From DASUPK01 sp963821705 (lineage in GTDB: Bacteria > Actinomycetota > Thermoleophilia > Solirubrobacterales > 70-9): a stretch of DNA of 64,000 bases. The DNA is taken from the NCBI GenBank assembly GCA_963821705.1, contig CAWGEV010000006.1, positions 414,576 through 478,575 on the forward strand, written 5' to 3'. The notes beneath the pieces are model-generated. The model was not told where the DNA came from and did no database searches. It was given only the letters and a program-made list of their open reading frames with translations. Below, piece by piece: positions 1 through 9,306 of the stretch. The number at the start of each line of letters is the position of its first letter. Position 1 is the first letter of the stretch. The translations under genes and the position numbers were made by a program.

Positions 1-1340
1 GAGACGGCCAGGCCGGTCGGGGCCGACGGGGCCGTGGAATCCTCGACGTAGGTGACATTCGAGCTGGAACACGTCGAGGTGTTCCCGGCTGCGTCGGTGG
101 CGGTGGCGTGGAAGGTGGTCGTCGTGTCGTCGGAGACCGAAACGGCGATCCCCGGCGAGGCGAAGGTGGTGGCGGAGCCGGTGGCGGCGAGGTTGCCCGC
201 CGTGCAGGCGGCATCCGTGTAGATCTTCACGGTCGAGCCCGCCTCGGCGCCGCCGAGGATCTTCGGGGAGTTGTTGTTCGCCGGGGAGGTCGGCGAGGAC
301 GTGAGGCCGGTGGGAGCCGCGGGCGGCGCCGAGTCTTCGGTGTAGGCGACGCCCGTCGAGCAGGGCGAGGTGTTGCCGGCGGCGTCGGTGGCGGAGGCGT
401 AGAAGGTCGTCGTCGAGTTGTCCGGGACCGTCACCGGGATTCCCGGCGAGGCGAAGGTGGCGGCGGAGCCGGTGGCGGTCGGCCCCCCGGAGCAGCTCGA
501 GTTGGTGAAGAGCTTCACGGTCGAGCCCGCCTCGGCCGTCCCGGAGATCACCGGATTGTTGTTATTGGCCGGGGAGGCGGGAGACGACACCAGGCCGGTG
601 GGAGCCGCGGGCGGCGTCGAGTCGTTCGTGTAGGAGAGGTTGTTGGAGCAGGACGAGGGATTGCCGGCGGCGTCGAGGGCCGCGGCCGAGAGGGTCGTTG
701 CCTGGTTCGCGCCGACTGTCACCTGGATGCCGGTGGACTCGAAGGTCGCCTTGGAGGCGCTCGCCTGGACCGAGCCGCCGCAGTTCGCCTGGGTGAAGAT
801 CTGGACGGTCGAGGTGTCGGAGCTCGAGGTGCCGATCACCTTCGGGGTGGTCGAGCTCGAAGGCGAGGCGGGGTTGGTGGAGGTGATCGAGGGGGCGGCC
901 GGGGGCGTCGAGTCCTCGACGTAAGTGATCGAGCCGCCGCTCGAGAGGGTGGACGAGCAGCTGGAGGCGTTGGTCGAGGCGTCGGTGACGGTCGCGTAGA
1001 AGGTCGTGGTCGTATCGTCGGCCACGGAAACCGATATGCCGGGCGAGGCGAAGGCAGCCGCGGTCCCGGTCGCGACCGGTGACCCGCTGCAGCTCGAGTT
1101 GGTGAAGAGCTTGACCGTCGTGCCCGCCGCAGCGGCGCCCAAAATCTTCGGGCTGTTGTTGTTCGCGGGCGATGCCGGGTTGGTCCCGGTCAAGGCCGGC
1201 GGGTCGGGCGTACCCACCACCAGGACGTTCGAGCCCGTTGTCGACTGGCCGTCGGGGTTCGTGATCGTGACGTCCTTCGAGCCGTTCGAGGCACCTGAGG
1301 TGTTCAGGTCCAGCGTGACGTGCGTTGGGTCAACGTAGGT
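1..1340 (-). repeat. Tandem ~290-bp repeats encoding Ig-like domains
   Basis: Unit boundaries marked by codons for Y-V-E-D or Y-T-N/E-D fall near 49, 343, 630, 921 and 1337, a spacing of about 287-294 bp except for the longer first unit. The units share long near-identical stretches at DNA level, suggesting recent duplication or gene conversion. They encode the Ig-like domains of the secreted protein. Confidence 0.8.
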
Positions 1341-3224
1341 GACGCCGTTCACCGTGACTCCGCCGGTGACGCTGGCGGAAATGTGGTTCGCCCAGCCGGG
1401 GCCGCCGGGATCGGACCCCGGGTCGAAGAACCCCGACCCGTTCACCTGCGTCCCCGTCAGCTGGACCGTGACCGAGCTCTGCCCCGTCGGGATCGTGCCC
1501 GGGCTGGCGGCAGACGGTGTCGCCGGGGGCGGCGGCTTCAGTTTGATCGCCCGGACGCCCCAGGAGTTCGTCGCGTTCGCGTACTCCTGGAACGTCCAGA
1601 AGGTCATGTCGTCGGTCGGGTCGACCACCGTCTGTGAGTAGTCGCCCCAGCGCTGCGGGTTTGCGCTGCCAAGGTTGTAGGTGCTCGAGCTCGTCTGAAC
1701 GATGTCCGGCGACTGCGTCGTTCCCGAGGGGTCGCCGGCCAGCCGCCCCGACGCGGCGATCTGGGCGAACCTGCCGGTCCCGGCGACGCTGGAATTGAGG
1801 GACACGTTCCCCTGGCCGTTCATCGCGATCGATGGGATCCAGTACCACTGCGGATTCGAGGCGGCGGGATCGAACAGAGTGCCCGACTGGAGCACTCCCG
1901 GCGAGGGGCCGATGCTGAGCTGGTACCAGCGGGCAGCGTCCCGGTCCCCGCTCGAGGTGCCGATGCCGCTCGAGTTGACGAGGATGTTGTGGGCCGTCCA
2001 GAGCGTGTCCGACCCGTTGGGCCCCCTGGCGATCATCGCTTCGAAGAGACGGTCGTCCAGGGCGTCCAGGCCGCCGGTCGTGCCCTGCGCCGGCACGAAC
2101 CTGTTCGGCTGCGCGGTCGCGGGCACGGTCAAGGTCAGATTGCCCGAGATGGTGGGACTCGCTCCACCGGGGTTGCTGATCCGCCGCACGTCGAGCTGGT
2201 TGGCCGTGGCGTTGTCCGGGCCGACGATGTATCCGTCCGCGACGGTGGGGTCCATGTCCGTCGCGGGCTGCGGGCTGTCAGGACCGGCCGCCGATGCGCT
2301 CGCAACCAGCGGGAAGCCAGTGACCGCGATCGGGCCCCCGCCCGTCACGCTGGACTTCTGGATCACGTAGGCCGCCGTGCCCGCGAAGGTGCCCGCGGTG
2401 GAGGTGAACAGGTTGACGCCGATGTAGATCGCGTTGGCGTCGACGCCCAGCTGCGGATAGTCGGCGAAGCGCGCAGTGCCACCCAGGGGAGTGGCCTCGG
2501 GGAACGAGTAGAAGGTGAAGCTGCTCTTGCTCGTGATCGTCGAGCCGGAGCTGACCGCGAGCATGACCAGGTTGTTCGTGTCCACGCCGGACTTGACGTC
2601 GACCGCGGAGACGATCCAGCGCCCGGTGAGACGGTCGTACTCGACGCCTGGATCGGTCGGTTGGGCGCTAGGTCGAAGGACCGTGCTCCAGAACTGCCCG
2701 TCGGTCAGGTTGAGGCCGCCGAGGGTGCCCTGCTTGTCGAAGACCTTGATGCGCCCATTCACCGAGACGAGGATCTGCGTGGGACCAACCGAGCCCATCG
2801 AGTCCGGAGGAATGAAGTTCGATTCGCTGACCTGGGCTCCGAGGAATGAGGTCCCCGCGGAGAGGGACGACTCCGGGGAGAGGGCGCTCTCGCCGACCCG
2901 CTGGAGCGGCGCGCCGCTGTGCGGCCGGCGCTGCGGGAAACCCTCGTCCTCCGGCTCCGGCTTCTCGCGGACCCTCTGACCGGCCTGCTGCGAGGCAGCC
3001 GGGCCGAGCGGCTCCCTCTCCGCATCGGGCTCCGAAGCCGGCTCGGTCGCGTGCACCGGGGTCGATTGGAGCGCGCCGACGCTCCGGCTGATGCCGGCCG
3101 CCCCGACCCACTGCTTTCCAACGGTTGCTCCGGTCTCCCGCCGGCCCGTGTCCCCCGACCGAACTGCGATCACGACCGCCAACGCAAGCACAAGAAGCAC
3201 CGCAACGCTCGCGCGACGCTTCAT
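1..3224 (-). CDS. Secreted Ig-like repeat protein (C-terminus beyond the window)
   Basis: The reading frame is open from an ATG at 3224 to the left edge, giving at least 1,074 residues with no stop. The N-terminus MKRRASVAVLLVLALAVVIA is a signal peptide. A Pro/Glu-rich linker follows, then a region of roughly residues 105-500 that resembles the beta-rich N-terminal domains of secreted actinobacterial surface proteins. A TIG/Ig-like segment lies near residues 560-660, and then tandem bacterial Ig-like domains of about 97 residues run to the edge. Each Ig unit ends in a motif such as VTYVEDSTPPAAPTG. The role is probably cell-surface or extracellular adhesion, which is inferred. No catalytic motif was seen. 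The frame was checked at three separate points and is continuous, so the gene looks intact apart from the window edge. Confidence 0.85.
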   Translation of the reverse strand, partial: MKRRASVAVLLVLALAVVIAVRSGDTGRRETGATVGKQWVGAAGISRSVGALQSTPVHATEPASEPDAEREPLGPAASQQAGQRVREKPEPEDEGFPQRRPHSGAPLQRVGESALSPESSLSAGTSFLGAQVSESNFIPPDSMGSVGPTQILVSVNGRIKVFDKQGTLGGLNLTDGQFWSTVLRPSAQPTDPGVEYDRLTGRWIVSAVDVKSGVDTNNLVMLAVSSGSTITSKSSFTFYSFPEATPLGGTARFADYPQLGVDANAIYIGVNLFTSTAGTFAGTAAYVIQKSSVTGGGPIAVTGFPLVASASAAGPDSPQPATDMDPTVADGYIVGPDNATANQLDVRRISNPGGASPTISGNLTLTVPATAQPNRFVPAQGTTGGLDALDDRLFEAMIARGPNGSDTLWTAHNILVNSSGIGTSSGDRDAARWYQLSIGPSPGVLQSGTLFDPAASNPQWYWIPSIAMNGQGNVSLNSSVAGTGRFAQIAASGRLAGDPSGTTQSPDIVQTSSSTYNLGSANPQRWGDYSQTVVDPTDDMTFWTFQEYANATNSWGVRAIKLKPPPPATPSAASPGTIPTGQSSVTVQLTGTQVNGSGFFDPGSDPGGPGWANHISASVTGGVTVNGVTYVDPTHVTLDLNTSGASNGSKDVTITNPDGQSTTGSNVLVVGTPDPPALTGTNPASPANNNSPKILGAAAAGTTVKLFTNSSCSGSPVATGTAAAFASPGISVSVADDTTTTFYATVTDASTNASSCSSTLSSGGSITYVEDSTPPAAPSITSTNPASPSSSTTPKVIGTSSSDTSTVQIFTQANCGGSVQASASKATFESTGIQVTVGANQATTLSAAALDAAGNPSSCSNNLSYTNDSTPPAAPTGLVSSPASPANNNNPVISGTAEAGSTVKLFTNSSCSGGPTATGSAATFASPGIPVTVPDNSTTTFYASATDAAGNTSPCSTGVAYTEDSAPPAAPTGLTSSPTSPANNNSPKILGGAEAGSTVKIYTDAACTAGNLAATGSATTFASPGIAVSVSDDTTTTFHATATDAAGNTSTCSSSNVTYVEDSTAPSAPTGLAV

Positions 3225-3311
3225 CCCACGGCGAGTGTAGAGCCCGCCCGCTCGGCTGGCTGTCCTGACCGGATAGGTCGTGAACGGGACTGATCGGCGG
3301 CCGGTCTCCGA

Positions 3312-3620
3312 TCAGACCGTCGCTACCGCCGCGCTCGTCTGGGTCGCGCTCCCGGCCCGGTTGGTGGCTGTCACCCGGCAGGTGTAGCTGCCGGAGGTGG
3401 TCGGCGTGTAGTTGGATGTCGTGGCACCGCCGATGTCGGCGCCGTTGAGCCTCCACTGGTAGGTGAAGCTCTGTGGCGCGCGGTAGAGGAAGGAGCCGAC
3501 CTGGTCGGCCGCCCCCATGCCCCGTGAGCAGGAGAGCCGCTGGTCAAGGGGGCCGGAGTGGACGCCGCCGAAGCCCAGCCCTCCGAAGGGATCGTTGGGG
3601 AGAACGAGCGACCATGAAAT
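3312..3620 (-). pseudogene. C-terminal remnant of another Ig-like secreted protein
   Basis: The minus-strand frame ending at 3312 encodes an Ig-like C-terminus with the typical motifs FTYQWRLNGADIGGA, SGSYTCRVTATN and a final TSAAVATV. This is a normal final Ig/PKD-type repeat. Upstream of about 3620 the frame becomes antisense to the following hydrolase and loses all similarity. The piece has no start or signal peptide, so it looks like the surviving tail of a deleted gene. It lies just upstream of the neighbouring Ig-repeat gene and in the same orientation, which suggests that two related surface-protein genes once stood here. Confidence 0.6.
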
Positions 3621-3687
3621 CGCTGAGCGGTGCGGGCCAAGGCGTGAGGGTCTGCTTCTGCCGGACTGGCACGTCAGACTTGACGGC

Positions 3688-4896
3688 ATGATGGAGTCGA
3701 CCTCGATCAAACCGGAGGCGACGCCAGCGTGGTCCTCGGGTGGCACAGTCGAGACCGGGTTCGAGCCGCTGGCGGAGGAATTCAGGAAGCTGATGGCGCG
3801 GGGTCCAAGAGGTGGCGCCTTGGTGGTCCGCGCCGGGGACCGGGTGCTCGCGGATCTGCACATCGGCTGGGAGGACCGAGCGCGGACTCGCCCATGGCGG
3901 CGCGAGACCCAGGCGCTGGGATTCTCGGCTACCAAGGGGCTCGCCGCGATGGTCCTGCACCGTCTCGTCGACCGAGGCTTGCTGGCGTACGACGAGCCGG
4001 TCGCGAGCTTCTGGCCGGAGTTTGCAGGGGCGGGCAAGGGCGCGGTCACGGTGCGAGAGCTGATCAGCCACCGCGCGGGGCTCTACGACGTTCAGGCGGT
4101 TGCCCGCGACGCCCGGGACCTGCTCGACCATCTCGGCATGGAGGAGCGCCTCGCCGCCGCCCGGCCGCATGGCCCGCCGGGGCAACCCGGTTATCACGCC
4201 TTCACCTTCGGCTGGCTGGCGGCCGGCCTCGCCCGCGCCGTCACCGGCAAGGGGATGCGCGAGCTCGTCCAAGGCGAGCTCGCCGAGCCGCTCGGAACAA
4301 CGGGCCTGGAGATTGGGAGTCCCAGCCGGCCGCCCGCAGAGATGGTCGGCTCCTCCCTTCGCATCTATACGGCCCTCGGCGTCGCGGCTACCCCGTTGCT
4401 GGGGTGGCTTCCGATCACGAAGGCGGGTTTCCGGGCGCTGCACGCACCCGGATTCGAGCGGCTCTGCCGTGGCCCGGACCCCGCGATCTGGCACACAGAG
4501 ATGCCCGCCGTGAACGGCGCGCTGAGCGCGGACGGCCTCGCTCGACTGTACGCGCCGCTCGCGAACCGCGGGGAAGCGCCCGGCGGCTCGCCCTTCCTCT
4601 CACCTGAGACGGTCGAGCAACTCGGCCGGGTCCAGACCCGCGCCACGGATCGGGTGCTGGGCGTACGAATGCGCTGGCGGCTCGGCTTCCATCACGCCTT
4701 CAGCCTCGGGATGCCCGCCCCGCGCGCGCTCGGCCACTTCGGATTCGGGGGCGGCGGCGGCTGGGGGGACCCGGACACGGGCATCTCCTTCGGCTTCGTC
4801 AGCAGCCACATCGGCAACTTCACAACCGCGATTGGCGACCTTGGCATCCTCCGCCTGAGCGGCGTGGCGCGCTCCTGCGCCGCCGACGTCCTCTGA
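3688..4896 (+). CDS. Serine hydrolase of the class C beta-lactamase/esterase family
   Basis: A 402-residue protein related to class C beta-lactamases and family VIII esterases. The nucleophile motif SxxK appears as S80-A-T-K83 in the context GFSATKG. A Tyr in PGYHAFTFGW near residue 169 sits where the YxN/S tyrosine is expected, and a Gly-rich GHFGFGGGGGW replaces the KTG box near the C-terminus. No signal peptide is visible, which favours a cytoplasmic esterase or peptidase over a secreted beta-lactamase. Two adjacent ATG codons (3688 and 3691) are plausible starts. The gene converges on the patatin gene with only a few bases between the stops. The substrate cannot be predicted. Confidence 0.85.
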   Translation: MMESTSIKPEATPAWSSGGTVETGFEPLAEEFRKLMARGPRGGALVVRAGDRVLADLHIGWEDRARTRPWRRETQALGFSATKGLAAMVLHRLVDRGLLAYDEPVASFWPEFAGAGKGAVTVRELISHRAGLYDVQAVARDARDLLDHLGMEERLAAARPHGPPGQPGYHAFTFGWLAAGLARAVTGKGMRELVQGELAEPLGTTGLEIGSPSRPPAEMVGSSLRIYTALGVAATPLLGWLPITKAGFRALHAPGFERLCRGPDPAIWHTEMPAVNGALSADGLARLYAPLANRGEAPGGSPFLSPETVEQLGRVQTRATDRVLGVRMRWRLGFHHAFSLGMPAPRALGHFGFGGGGGWGDPDTGISFGFVSSHIGNFTTAIGDLGILRLSGVARSCAADVL

Positions 4897-4899
4897 GGC

Positions 4900-5981
4900 T
4901 CAGCGGAACCTCTGCAGCACCCGCGTCGCCTCCGCGTAGCCCTGCCGGATCAGCCGCGGCCACTGCGCGCGATCGAGGAACAGGTCGTAGAACGACACCC
5001 CTCGCGTCTCCGTCTCGGAGATCGGCTCGATCAGTGTCAGCCTCTCCCCCAACTCATCCCTGGCCCGGCGGGCCAATTCGAGGTGATAGCCCTGCTGGAG
5101 CTGGCGGCTGGCCTCGAACAAGCCGCCGGTCCTGGCCGGCCAGCCGCTTATGTCGCGAGGCTCGAAGCCCTTGGGCAGCATCAGGTTGATCCCGATCACA
5201 TGGTCGAAACGGTCACCTGCATCGATTGCTGGCTGCGCCGGCCAGTTCTCGATGATCCCGCCGTCCACGTACAGGTGGCCGCGCACGGAGACCGACTCGA
5301 TGAACAGCGGGAGAGCGATCGCCACCCTGACCAGGTGGCCGACCGTCACCTCGGGCGTGCGCGCAGACCCGAAGTACTCGACCCTGCCGAGGTCCATGTT
5401 GTAGACGATGGTGGTGATCGGGATCGGTGCCTCCCCGCACGGCATCGCCGTCAGCCGGCTGTCGAAGAGGTGCTCGATCGCCTCCCCCTTCGCCAGGCCG
5501 GTGAACCCCCGCAGCGCCGAGAGGGCGAACCGGGGCAGCCTCAGCCACTGGATGTCGAGGTAGTCCTCCGGCCGCCAGGAGAGCGAGAACTCCGTCATCT
5601 CCTCGGAGCTCATACCCGCGGCCCACATCGAGCCCCAGATCGCGCCGCCGGAGCATCCGATGATCTCGGCCGGCTCGAGCTCCGCCTCCTCGAAGGCGCG
5701 CTTGATCCCCGCGAGGGCAACGGCCGCCCCCCACCCCCCGAGGCCACGAGCGCGATCCGCTTGTCCTTCAGCCCGGAGACTGGGCGCGCGCGGAACGGCG
5801 GTAAATGCGCCGAGGGGTCGATCGGAGCAGGCCGATCGATCAGCGGCAGCGGCAGCAGTGTTCGCCGGGCCCGCCGCAGAAACCCCAGGTCGGTGACGAT
5901 CGTGCCCAGGTCGATCCATTCGGTGAAGCGCTCGAACTGGGCCTTCACCTCGTACAGGTCCAACCGGTCGTCGAGGGCCAT
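4900..5981 (-). CDS. Patatin-like phospholipase (one frameshift)
   Basis: A patatin-family lipid acyl hydrolase. The Ser-Asp dyad is visible as GCSGGAIWG (GxSxG) and DGGIIENWP (DGG). The N-terminus begins MALDDRLDLYEVKAQFERF and reaches the glycine-rich oxyanion segment ALVASGGGG. The frame then breaks inside a run of C/G near 5740 and continues as AAVALAGIKRAFEEAELEPAE. One missing base in the homopolymer restores the protein, so a sequencing error is likely but a true mutation cannot be excluded. About 360 residues would be expected. The start codon lies 14 bp from a degenerate tRNA-fMet 3'-half (5995-6037), so this gene marks the outer boundary of the island array. Confidence 0.8.
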
Positions 5982-5994
5982 GCCAAGGTGAGCG

Positions 5995-6037
5995 TAACGG
6001 CGGCCAGGATTCGAACCCGCGACCTTCGGGTCATGAG
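5995..6037 (-). repeat. tRNA-fMet 3'-half remnant, copy A (att-like core)
   Basis: On the minus strand this reads as the anticodon-stem 3' side, variable region, T arm and acceptor end of the initiator tRNA found complete at 25853-25926. The acceptor side is degenerate and one base longer. There is no D arm or 5' half, so it cannot be a functional tRNA. It is the most diverged of four such copies. Confidence 0.7.
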
Positions 6038-6140
6038 ATACATCAGGGCCGTTTCCTTCGGTGCTCTGAGGTGTGCTCGCACCACCTGGGACGAGCTGAG
6101 ATCGGGTGGGGTTCGCTCAGTTCGGTACCCCGGCCGGTAC
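6038..6140. repeat. Arm sequence adjoining copy A, with GGTACC dyad
   Basis: Next to the tRNA remnant are short direct repeats (GTGCT at 6061 and 6073) and the conserved block TTCGCTCAGTTCGGTACC (about 6112-6129), followed by a second GGTAC. The same block adjoins copies C and D, and a diverged form adjoins copy B, on the same side of the core. This is consistent with an integrase arm-site region. Confidence 0.55.
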
Positions 6141-6208
6141 ACGGAGCCTTCGGGTTCAGGACTCAAGGGCCGCCTGCTTGACCTGGCGGCCCCGGGGAAG
6201 TTGAGGCG

Positions 6209-6421
6209 CTACTCGTTGTCGTACTTGAACGAGACTCCAAGCCGTGTGCGGAACTCGGAGACCTTTCCGTCGTCGATCGTCACGTCCTGGCGAATGACCT
6301 CGGCGATTCGCAGGTCGCGCACGGTCTCGCTGACTTTCTCAACCGCGTTCTTGGTCACCTGCTCCCACGAATCCGAGCTGACCCCGACCACTTCGGTGAC
6401 TCGATAGACGCTGTCTGCCAT
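6209..6421 (-). CDS. Dodecin family flavin-binding protein
   Basis: A 70-residue protein starting MADSVYRVTEVVGVSSDSWE. It carries the dodecin pattern of a beta-alpha-beta-beta fold with the flavin-stacking Trp (SDSWEQ) and the C-terminal FRTRLGVSFKYDNE strand. Dodecins form dodecameric shells that store or buffer riboflavin or FMN in the cytoplasm. ATG 6421 was chosen because an AAGGAGAG ribosome binding site lies just upstream. The upstream in-frame extension is not dodecin-like. The gene is the first one inside the smallest island, next to a flavin-dependent amine oxidase. Confidence 0.9.
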   Translation of the reverse strand: MADSVYRVTEVVGVSSDSWEQVTKNAVEKVSETVRDLRIAEVIRQDVTIDDGKVSEFRTRLGVSFKYDNE

Positions 6422-6552
6422 CTTCTCTCCTTGCGTAGGGACCTGTCCCCGTAGCCTCACACTTCCGGCTACCAATTGCCGGCTCTGAGCGGCGTCGACA
6501 ACGAATGGCCTGGGAGGATTCCGGCAGTGAAGCCTGAGCGAGAGGGAGGTGA

Positions 6553-7676
6553 GTGAAGCGGGTCGTCGTCATCGGCGCCGGGTTCGCGGGCCTCGCCGCG
6601 GCCGACGCCCTGCGCGCCGACGGAGCAGAGGTGACCGTGCTCGAGGCCCGCGACCGCGTGGGCGGCCGGGTCTGGTCGGTGCCCTTCGGCGATGAGGCGA
6701 TCGTCGAGCGCGGCGCCGAGTTCATCCTGCCCGGGTACGACGTGATGAAGGGGCTGGCCGAGCGATTCGGGATCCCGCTCGTGCTCAAGGGGACGCCCTA
6801 CGGCCGGCGAGTCTCCGTCGGCGGGGAGGCCGTGTCCCGACTGCTCTTGAGGCCGCCTTCAAGCGACTTGGCGGGGGCGTGCCGGCGAACGCGGCGAGCG
6901 CCGCCGGCGCGATCGCCGCTTTGGGCCTGGACGCGCCCGTCGAGGCGCTGATTCGGACCCGGGTGGCGATCTCCAACGGCCATCCACCCGACGACCTGGC
7001 GGCCTCCGTGCTCGAGGAGGGAGCGTCGACCTTCGGCGATTTCGACAACCACACCCTGGAGGGCGGCAACATGCGGCTCGCCGAGGCGCTCGCGGCCGAG
7101 CTCGGCGGTGCCCTGCACCTCTCCTCCCCCGTGCGGCGGGTGCGCTGGTCGCAGGGCGCCGTGAACGTCGCCACCGACAACGACGGGATCGAGGCGGACG
7201 CCGTCGTCATCGCGATCCCCACCGCCCCGTTGGCCGAGATCGAATTCGATCCTCCGCTCGAGGGTGTGACCGCCGAGGCGTTGCGCTCGGTCACCTACGG
7301 CCAGAACTCGAAGCTCTTTCTGCGCCTGCGCTCGCCCGCGCCGCCCAGCGCGATCATGTCCGTGGCCGGAGGCTTCTGGTCCTACACGCAGCTGGGCGCG
7401 GATGGGGAGCCTGCTCCATTCCTGGTCGGCTATACGGGTACGCAGTCGGCGATAGATGCCCTCTGTGGCTCAGTCGGGGTCGAGTCCTGGGTCGCCGCGC
7501 TGGTCGCGCTTCGCGGGGACCTGGATCTCGATCCGGAACCCGGCAACGCCATTTTGTCGAGCTGGCACGACGATCGCTGGGTGCGCGGCTCCTACTCCGG
7601 AGAATGGCACGGGCTCATGGAAGGTGCGCTTTGCAGCGGACAGCGGGCGGCCGAACAGATCCGCTCGCCCGCCTAG
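6553..7676 (+). CDS. FAD-dependent amine oxidase (one frameshift, shortened)
   Basis: A flavin monoamine-oxidase family protein. The N-terminal Rossmann motif VVVIGAGFAGLAAADAL and GGRVW loop are clear. GTG 6553 follows a GAGGGAGGTGA ribosome binding site. The frame shifts near 6850 (one base apparently missing) and resumes as TALEAAFKRLGGG, running to the stop at 7676. The total is about 374 residues, which is short for the family (usually about 430-500). The C-terminus goes from RWVRGSYS almost directly to GEWHGLMEGAL, so the usual FAGE/T segment next to the flavin seems to be deleted. Function may therefore be reduced. It is the first of three amine oxidases in the window. Confidence 0.7.
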
Positions 7677-7740
7677 CCCGCTGGCAGCTCTTCAGCTTGT
7701 TCTTGCGGGGGCCTCCGACGACCGGTCCCTCTGAAGAAAG

Positions 7741-7770
7741 AGAAAGGGCCGCGTTTGCGGGCCTTTCTCG
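7741..7770. terminator. Hairpin beside att copy B
   Basis: A GC-rich inverted repeat (AAAGGGCCGC ... GCGGGCCTTT) between the amine oxidase stop and tRNA remnant B. It corresponds to the terminator downstream of the complete tRNA-fMet and could also end the amine oxidase transcript. Confidence 0.6.
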
Positions 7771-7773
7771 GAG

Positions 7774-7815
7774 TGGCGGAGGCGGGATTCGAACCCGCGA
7801 CCTTCGGGCTATGAG
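7774..7815 (-). repeat. tRNA-fMet 3'-half remnant, copy B (att-like core)
   Basis: A 42-bp match to the 3' half of tRNA-fMet with three mismatches. No 5' half is present. A terminator-like hairpin lies on its low-coordinate side and an arm region on the other, as in the other copies. Confidence 0.8.
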
Positions 7816-7920
7816 ATGCCTCAAACCCGTTCGGTGGGCTCACCTCAAGCGAGGCGAGGCACGCTGAGATGGGCTGAGATCAGGTCAGCTTCTCTCGGAT
7901 TGGTACCTCCGGTGATTCCG
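7816..7920. repeat. Arm sequence adjoining copy B
   Basis: Contains the direct repeat GCTGAGAT at 7863 and 7873, exactly 10 bp apart, followed by a diverged GGTACC block near 7901. The block overlaps the last codons of the glycosyltransferase-methyltransferase gene, so that gene's C-terminus may have been formed at an integration junction. Confidence 0.5.
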
Positions 7921-9258
7921 CGGTGCCGGACCGAGCACCCAGATCCCCGATTCGTGCATCTCGGCGCTGCGGCCGAGCCGTTCGGCGGCCGCGAGCACCG
8001 CCTCGCGAACCGGGAGCTCGTGGGACTCGCCGGCGCGCTCGAGCATGGCGTCGTCGCCGATCACCAGCGCATTCGGCCACGCATCCGCGCTGGTGAGGAC
8101 GTCATGCGTGCACATCTCGAAGCTGTGGTCTCCGTCGATATAGACGAGGTCGGGCTCCTGCTGCTGACGAGCCAGTTCGGCTGCCACCGCCGGAAGCCCC
8201 TCATGGGAGCGGAGCTTCACCGGAGTGATCCATTGGCGCAGATGCCAGCAGTTCGCGGCGAACTGCTCCCAGGCCGACCCGATTCGCTGGGTCACCTCGC
8301 TGTCATCCCACTCGGCCAGACCACCCCAGGTGTCGATGCAGATGATCCGGGCGTGCTCGTGAGCCTCGTCCTTGTGCCGCGGGCCCGAAAAGGTCTCGAG
8401 GAACCACCGAGTCGACCCGCCGAGCCAACTGCCAACCTCGACGATTAGGGAGACGGGTCGATCGCCCACTGCAGAGAGGATGTCCCTCGCCTGGCTGCGG
8501 TCGAGCATCGTCTGTCGGTCGAATGGCCTGTCGGGCCGCTTGGCCGGAAAGAAGCCGAGCCCCTCCGGTCCCTCCACGTAAAGCTCCTCGTTCGGGATCC
8601 GCTCGCCGCCGTCCGAGAGCCGCCGCACCTCGCTCAGCAGTCGATCCTTGTCCTGGAGCTCGCAGAAGTTGGCGTGGAACATCAGCGTCCCGGGCGGCGG
8701 ACTGAAGGTGGCTCGGCCGAACACGAGGGGCAGGGGATGTCCCAGGATCCCGGGGTTCGCGAAGCGGGAATCCAGTATCCGCGTCTCGATCTCGAAGTCC
8801 CGCAGGCCGTCGATCAACGCCTGGCCGTCACGGCCCCAGGAGTCCCAGTTGGCCACGAGCTCGTCGAGCATCGCGCGCAGACGAGGCGTCGAGCGGGCAA
8901 GCCAGAAGGCCGGGCTGAAGTCCGGCTCGCCCATGGCCACGAGTCCGCGGCCGTCGAGCGACGCGAGCGCGGGCCCGACCCAAGGACCGAGGAAGACCAG
9001 ATCGGCGTCGCACATCGCGAAGGGCTCTCCCTCTCCGGCGGTGCTCGCGGCGTCCCGTGCGGCGATGAGCTTCTGGCGCACCTGCTCGGACCAGCCCTCG
9101 GTGAAGCGGATCCCGCTCGCCGCATGCTGCGCGGTCTCGTGCACGACGAGCGTCGCTTCGGATGCCGCCGTGGCTTCGAAGGTCGGCACGAAATGCCGCT
9201 CGAACATCCCCCTGTGGGTACGGCTGACGCAGACGTGAACCGGCAGGTTGACCAACAA
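7885..9258 (-). CDS. Glycosyltransferase-methyltransferase fusion protein
   Basis: A 457-residue protein with two apparent domains. The N-terminal half (about 1-220) looks like a GT-A fold nucleotide-sugar transferase, with FAMCDADLVFLG giving the DxD-type metal motif and a following GPWVGPAL segment. The C-terminal half (about 255-440) is a class I SAM methyltransferase of the Methyltransf_24 type, with VSLIVEVGSWLGGSTRW (motif I) and PDLVYIDGDHSFE. Fusions of this kind modify glycans or secondary metabolites, and the acceptor here is unknown. It is divergent from the SDR gene, with about 50 bp between the start codons. Its last codons overlap the att copy B arm. Confidence 0.75.
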   Translation of the reverse strand: MLVNLPVHVCVSRTHRGMFERHFVPTFEATAASEATLVVHETAQHAASGIRFTEGWSEQVRQKLIAARDAASTAGEGEPFAMCDADLVFLGPWVGPALASLDGRGLVAMGEPDFSPAFWLARSTPRLRAMLDELVANWDSWGRDGQALIDGLRDFEIETRILDSRFANPGILGHPLPLVFGRATFSPPPGTLMFHANFCELQDKDRLLSEVRRLSDGGERIPNEELYVEGPEGLGFFPAKRPDRPFDRQTMLDRSQARDILSAVGDRPVSLIVEVGSWLGGSTRWFLETFSGPRHKDEAHEHARIICIDTWGGLAEWDDSEVTQRIGSAWEQFAANCWHLRQWITPVKLRSHEGLPAVAAELARQQQEPDLVYIDGDHSFEMCTHDVLTSADAWPNALVIGDDAMLERAGESHELPVREAVLAAAERLGRSAEMHESGIWVLGPAPRNHRRYQSERS

Positions 9259-9306
9259 ACCGACAGTAGCGGCGGCCCCACCCGGTGTGTGTTATGGATT
9301 GCTTGC

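Noticed and set aside
108..1338. Long plus-strand open frames rich in Gly and Arg
   Set aside because: They are antisense to the Ig-repeat gene, whose minus frame is continuous to a signal peptide; composition is that of a GC-rich shadow frame.
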